A stretch of 43,001 nt of DNA, from assembly GCA_017548425.1 (NCBI GenBank), contig JAFZAB010000248.1:1-43001 (forward strand), read 5' to 3'. The position numbers and the translations under genes were made by a program. This DNA is from Victivallales bacterium. Its GTDB lineage: Bacteria; Verrucomicrobiota; Lentisphaeria; Oligosphaerales; Oligosphaeraceae. The stretch's first letter is position 1. Each line of letters opens with the position of its first letter. The notes below the pieces were generated by a model. That model had not been told where the DNA came from. It saw only the letters and a program-made list of their open reading frames with translations, and did no database searches. Shown here piece by piece: positions 40,907 to 43,001 of the stretch.

Positions 40907-41755
40907 ATGATTGATCTGCATTGCCATAGCACGGCGTCTGACGGAACGGTGCCGCCGGAGGAGCTTCCTCTGTTGGCGCGGAAGGCCGGACTGACGGCGT
41001 TGGCGTTGACGGATCATGACACGGTGAGTGGCGTGGAGGCGTTTCTGAAAGCCGCAAAAGATGTTCCCGACGTGCGTTGCATACCCGGCATCGAACTGGC
41101 CTGCCGATTGGAAAGCGGCGAGCATTGCCATATTGTCGGACTGTTTGTGGATTACCGAAACGACACGTTGCAACGGCTCTGCAATCAGATTATCGAATGG
41201 CGTGAAGAGCGCAATCGCAATATCTTGGATAAATTGTCCGAACTCGGCATGCCGCTGGACTACGAGGCGTTGAAAGCGCGGCATGGAGATACGGTCGTGG
41301 GGCGTCCGCACATCGCGGAGGAAATGGTCAACTGCGGCTATTGCAAGACGATACGGGATGCATTTCAGCAATATATCAGCCGCGGCCGCTCTGCGTATTG
41401 CGAACGCGAAGTTCCAGATGGCCCGACGTGTCTGCAAGCCATCCATGACGCGGGCGGTCTTGCAATTTGGGCCCATCCAATGACGAGTTCCAGCCGCACG
41501 CAGCCAAAATGCCTGACGATCGCGACGGAGCTGCGTCAATTCGGCCTCGATGGTATTGAGGCATATTATTCCGAACATAGCATGGCGCAACAAGATACGG
41601 TCCTGAAAATCGCCGCCCAGCTGAATTTGGCGGTGAGCGGCGGTTCGGATTTCCACGGCGACCATATTCCGGAAATCAAGCTTGGCGTCGGCTACGGCGG
41701 TTTACGTGTGCCTGACAGCCTGCTGGAAGAATTGGATCGGCGGGCAGAATCATAA
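40907..41755 (+). CDS. PHP-domain phosphoesterase (RNase AM/YciV-like)
   Basis: The 282-residue protein opens with IDLHCHSTASDGTVPPEELPLLARKAGLTALALTDHDTVSG, the metal-binding motifs of PHP phosphoesterases (HxH and DHD). The middle and end carry GRPHIAEEM, LAIWAHPM and GSDFHGDH, the remaining metal ligands. It resembles YciV/TrpH-type enzymes, which hydrolyse 3',5'-nucleoside bisphosphates and trim RNA 5' ends. It starts one base after the nrdG stop (TGACATG arrangement), so it is co-transcribed with nrdG, though the functional tie is unclear. Confidence 0.9.
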   Translation: MIDLHCHSTASDGTVPPEELPLLARKAGLTALALTDHDTVSGVEAFLKAAKDVPDVRCIPGIELACRLESGEHCHIVGLFVDYRNDTLQRLCNQIIEWREERNRNILDKLSELGMPLDYEALKARHGDTVVGRPHIAEEMVNCGYCKTIRDAFQQYISRGRSAYCEREVPDGPTCLQAIHDAGGLAIWAHPMTSSSRTQPKCLTIATELRQFGLDGIEAYYSEHSMAQQDTVLKIAAQLNLAVSGGSDFHGDHIPEIKLGVGYGGLRVPDSLLEELDRRAES

Positions 41756-41759
41756 AAAG

Positions 41760-41877
41760 TTTTTTCTGGATGTTCTGGATATCCTGGAATTTCTGGAAAG
41801 AATATATTGGCTCGTCGTCGGGAAGCATAAAATTTTTTCTGGATGTTCTGGATATCCTGGAATTTCTGGAAAGAATA
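41760..41877. repeat. 45-bp direct repeat of CTGGAT nonamers
   Basis: A perfect 45-base sequence occurs at 41760-41804 and 41833-41877 (period 73). Each copy is a T-run followed by CTGGATGTT, CTGGATATC, CTGGAATTT and CTGGAAAGAATA. A short CATAAAA also precedes both copies. It lies downstream of the PHP gene and upstream of the four-helix-bundle gene. The remaining bases to 42023 are AT-rich with no gene seen. Confidence 0.9.
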
Positions 41878-42023
41878 ATCTTTATATTCTGAAACTACTT
41901 TGTCTTCTGTTTTTTAGAGAAGATTACATTTTTATGCATGAGTGATTTGTATTTTTCTTTTCATTATATTAGATTATTTACATAAATAAAAAACAATATA
42001 TAAAAGATGAATATTGAATTACA

Positions 42024-42662
42024 ATGGATAAAAACAAAAGTATATTTCGACAACAAGCTAATTGGGAGAATCTTCATTTCTATCAAAAAGCGAAGAGTTT
42101 GTATGACATCACATATAATTTTACTCAACGTTTTTTGAAAAGAGGGGACAGAACAATTGACCAAATGATACAGGCTGCACGCTCTGGAAAACAGAATATT
42201 GTTGAGGGATCGGCTGACGGTATGACATCTTCTGAAATGGAACTGAATTTGATTAATGTAGCCAGAGCGAGCATCAAAGAGCTTCGTGAAGATTATGAAG
42301 ATTATCTTAGGGTACGACAATTGCCCATTTGGGACAAAATGCATTTCAGATATGAGGGATTATTGTCATATTGTCGATCTCATGATTACATAAAAGACTA
42401 TACGTATTTTTTATCCTGCGCCTCTGATGAAGAAATCGCTAATGCCGCCATAACACTTGCCCATCTAATTGACAAAATGATGCAATCCTATCAGAATACG
42501 TTGGCAAAACGTTATGTTGAAGAGGGTGATATTCGTGAGAGAATGATCAACGCCAGATTGGATTATCGCCTGGATCAAGAAGCAATTATACGCCAGTTGC
42601 AGGAGGAAAACAGGCAGTTAAAAGAAAAAATAGCCGAGTTGGAAAAAAGACAAAAAGCATAA
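42024..42662 (+). CDS. Four-helix-bundle protein with suffix domain (S23/IVP superfamily)
   Basis: The 212-residue protein belongs to the S23/23S rRNA-intervening-sequence four-helix-bundle family. It shows LHFYQKAKSLYDITYNFTQRFLKRGDRTIDQMIQAARSGKQNIVEGSADGMTSSEMELNLINVARASIKELREDYEDYLR over the four helices, the classic family pattern, then a C-terminal extension (about 125-212) with HLIDKMMQSYQ and a coiled-coil tail (DQEAIIRQLQEENRQLKEKIAELEKRQ) fitting the four helix bundle suffix domain. The function of the free-standing form is unknown; an RNA-binding role is suggested by relatives. The base composition is lower in G+C than the neighbours. Inverted nonamer arrays flank it on both sides. 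No ribosome-binding site is obvious. Confidence 0.9.
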   Translation: MDKNKSIFRQQANWENLHFYQKAKSLYDITYNFTQRFLKRGDRTIDQMIQAARSGKQNIVEGSADGMTSSEMELNLINVARASIKELREDYEDYLRVRQLPIWDKMHFRYEGLLSYCRSHDYIKDYTYFLSCASDEEIANAAITLAHLIDKMMQSYQNTLAKRYVEEGDIRERMINARLDYRLDQEAIIRQLQEENRQLKEKIAELEKRQKA

Positions 42663-42670
42663 CTGTTCTA

Positions 42671-42775
42671 GAAGCATGGCCTATCCAGAATATCCAGAAA
42701 AACCATAGCTTCCTGAACCCTTTGGAAGCACGGCCTATCCAGAATATCCAGAAAAACCAGAACATCCAGAATAGT
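42671..42775. repeat. Direct repeat of TATCCAGAA units, inverted relative to 41760-41877
   Basis: A 35-base segment beginning GAAGCA-GGCCTATCCAG recurs at 42671-42705 and 42725-42759 with one base difference and a period of 54. Further ATCCAGAA units follow to 42775. The CCAGAA orientation is opposite to the CTGGAT units on the other side of the four-helix-bundle gene. Confidence 0.8.
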
Positions 42776-42789
42776 ATTGAGAGGCGGTA

Positions 42790-43001
42790 AGATTTTGCAC
42801 CAAGCTGGTGCAGAATTGGAAGAAGATCAAAATCGTCACCAAGCTGGTGACGAATTGAGTAATGGAAATCGTCAACAAGCTGTTGACAATTTGAAGGACG
42901 GTGAAATTTTGCACCAAGCTGGTGTAGAATTGGAAGAAGATCAAAATCGTCACCAAGCTGGTGACGAATTGAGTAATGGAAATCGTCAACAAGCTGTTGA
43001 C
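42790..43001. repeat. 114-bp composite tandem array of hairpins with conserved AAGCT loop
   Basis: Hairpins at 42797, 42834, 42870, 42911, 42948 and 42984, giving an exact 114-base period of three subunits spaced 36-39 bases. Stems: GCACC/GGTGC, CGTCACC/GGTGACG and GTCAAC/GTTGAC, all around AAGCT. The array runs off the window. The plus frame is open from 42717 to the end and would read HQAGxELEEDQNR-like repeats, but it has no ATG, so I do not call a CDS. A minus-strand frame (42735-42992) is judged an artefact of the repeats. Confidence 0.8.

Noticed and set aside
42735..42992. Minus-strand ORF of 85 codons, very hydrophobic
   Set aside because: It is formed wholly by the tandem repeats and the nonamers; repeated hydrophobic reading is an artefact of the periodic sequence.
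42024..43001. Diversity-generating retroelement, because the four-helix-bundle family resembles the Avd accessory protein
   Set aside because: No reverse transcriptase, template or variable repeat with A-directed changes is visible in the window. The suffix-domain architecture fits the free-standing family better.

Overview
The window looks like a chromosomal segment of an anaerobic PVC-group bacterium, most probably Lentisphaerota/Kiritimatiellota within Verrucomicrobiota. This is an inference from gene content: a V/A-type ATPase operon, a class III ribonucleotide reductase, a glycyl-radical-enzyme activase, a DUF1080 protein, a DUF6785-type membrane protein, a DUF4175 protein, GHL6/GHL10-type glycoside hydrolases and LPS synthesis (WaaA). 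No rRNA, tRNA, CRISPR array, transposase or prophage genes were seen.

Layout. 1-1933 (minus): a partial ORF at the left edge, a GHL10 hydrolase and a lipoprotein, tightly coupled. 2018-5247: mnmA, then a convergent etfA plus PNP-like pair on the minus strand. 5427-10939 (plus): a HEAT-repeat lipoprotein, a secreted DUF1080 protein and a DUF6785-type membrane protein. 11049-14185: a GmhA-like SIS protein and dnaN-recF, separated by an AT-rich gap with DnaA-box-like sites (candidate oriC). 14226-20911: an orphan YejB-like permease, a GAF/SpoIIE phosphatase, waaA, a GRE activase, a DMT transporter and trmO. 21141-22249: a visibly AT-rich insert with a DUF6922 protein and a coiled-coil lipoprotein. 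22275-27535: a GHL6-type hydrolase and a convergent DUF4175 protein. 27676-36378: the complete V/A-ATPase operon in the order G-C-I-K-F-E-A-B-D. 36899-40905: nrdD, a thioredoxin-like gene and nrdG, preceded by a tandem NrdR-box pair. 40907-43001: a PHP phosphoesterase, a four-helix-bundle protein with repeat-rich flanks, and a hairpin array running off the right edge.

The most striking non-coding feature is a genome-style habit. Many intergenic gaps hold short arrays of degenerate 7-bp units (some 9-bp), each locus with its own consensus. Several arrays run into the neighbouring genes and encode the stop codon, the last residues, or in one case the start codon. Arrays with opposite orientation face each other between convergent genes and could fold into long hairpins. 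A second layer is a multi-hairpin element present twice (20968-21102 and 31510-31585), a 32-bp tandem array (3148-3290) and a 114-bp composite array with compensatory stem changes (42790-43001).

Functionally the mapped genes describe an anaerobe with an ion-pumping or ATP-making V/A-ATPase, anaerobic deoxynucleotide synthesis under NrdR control, a Gram-negative envelope, and polysaccharide or modified-sugar degradation. Start codons were moved inward from the longest open frame where a signal peptide, ribosome-binding site or family N-terminus favoured it; this is stated in each entry.
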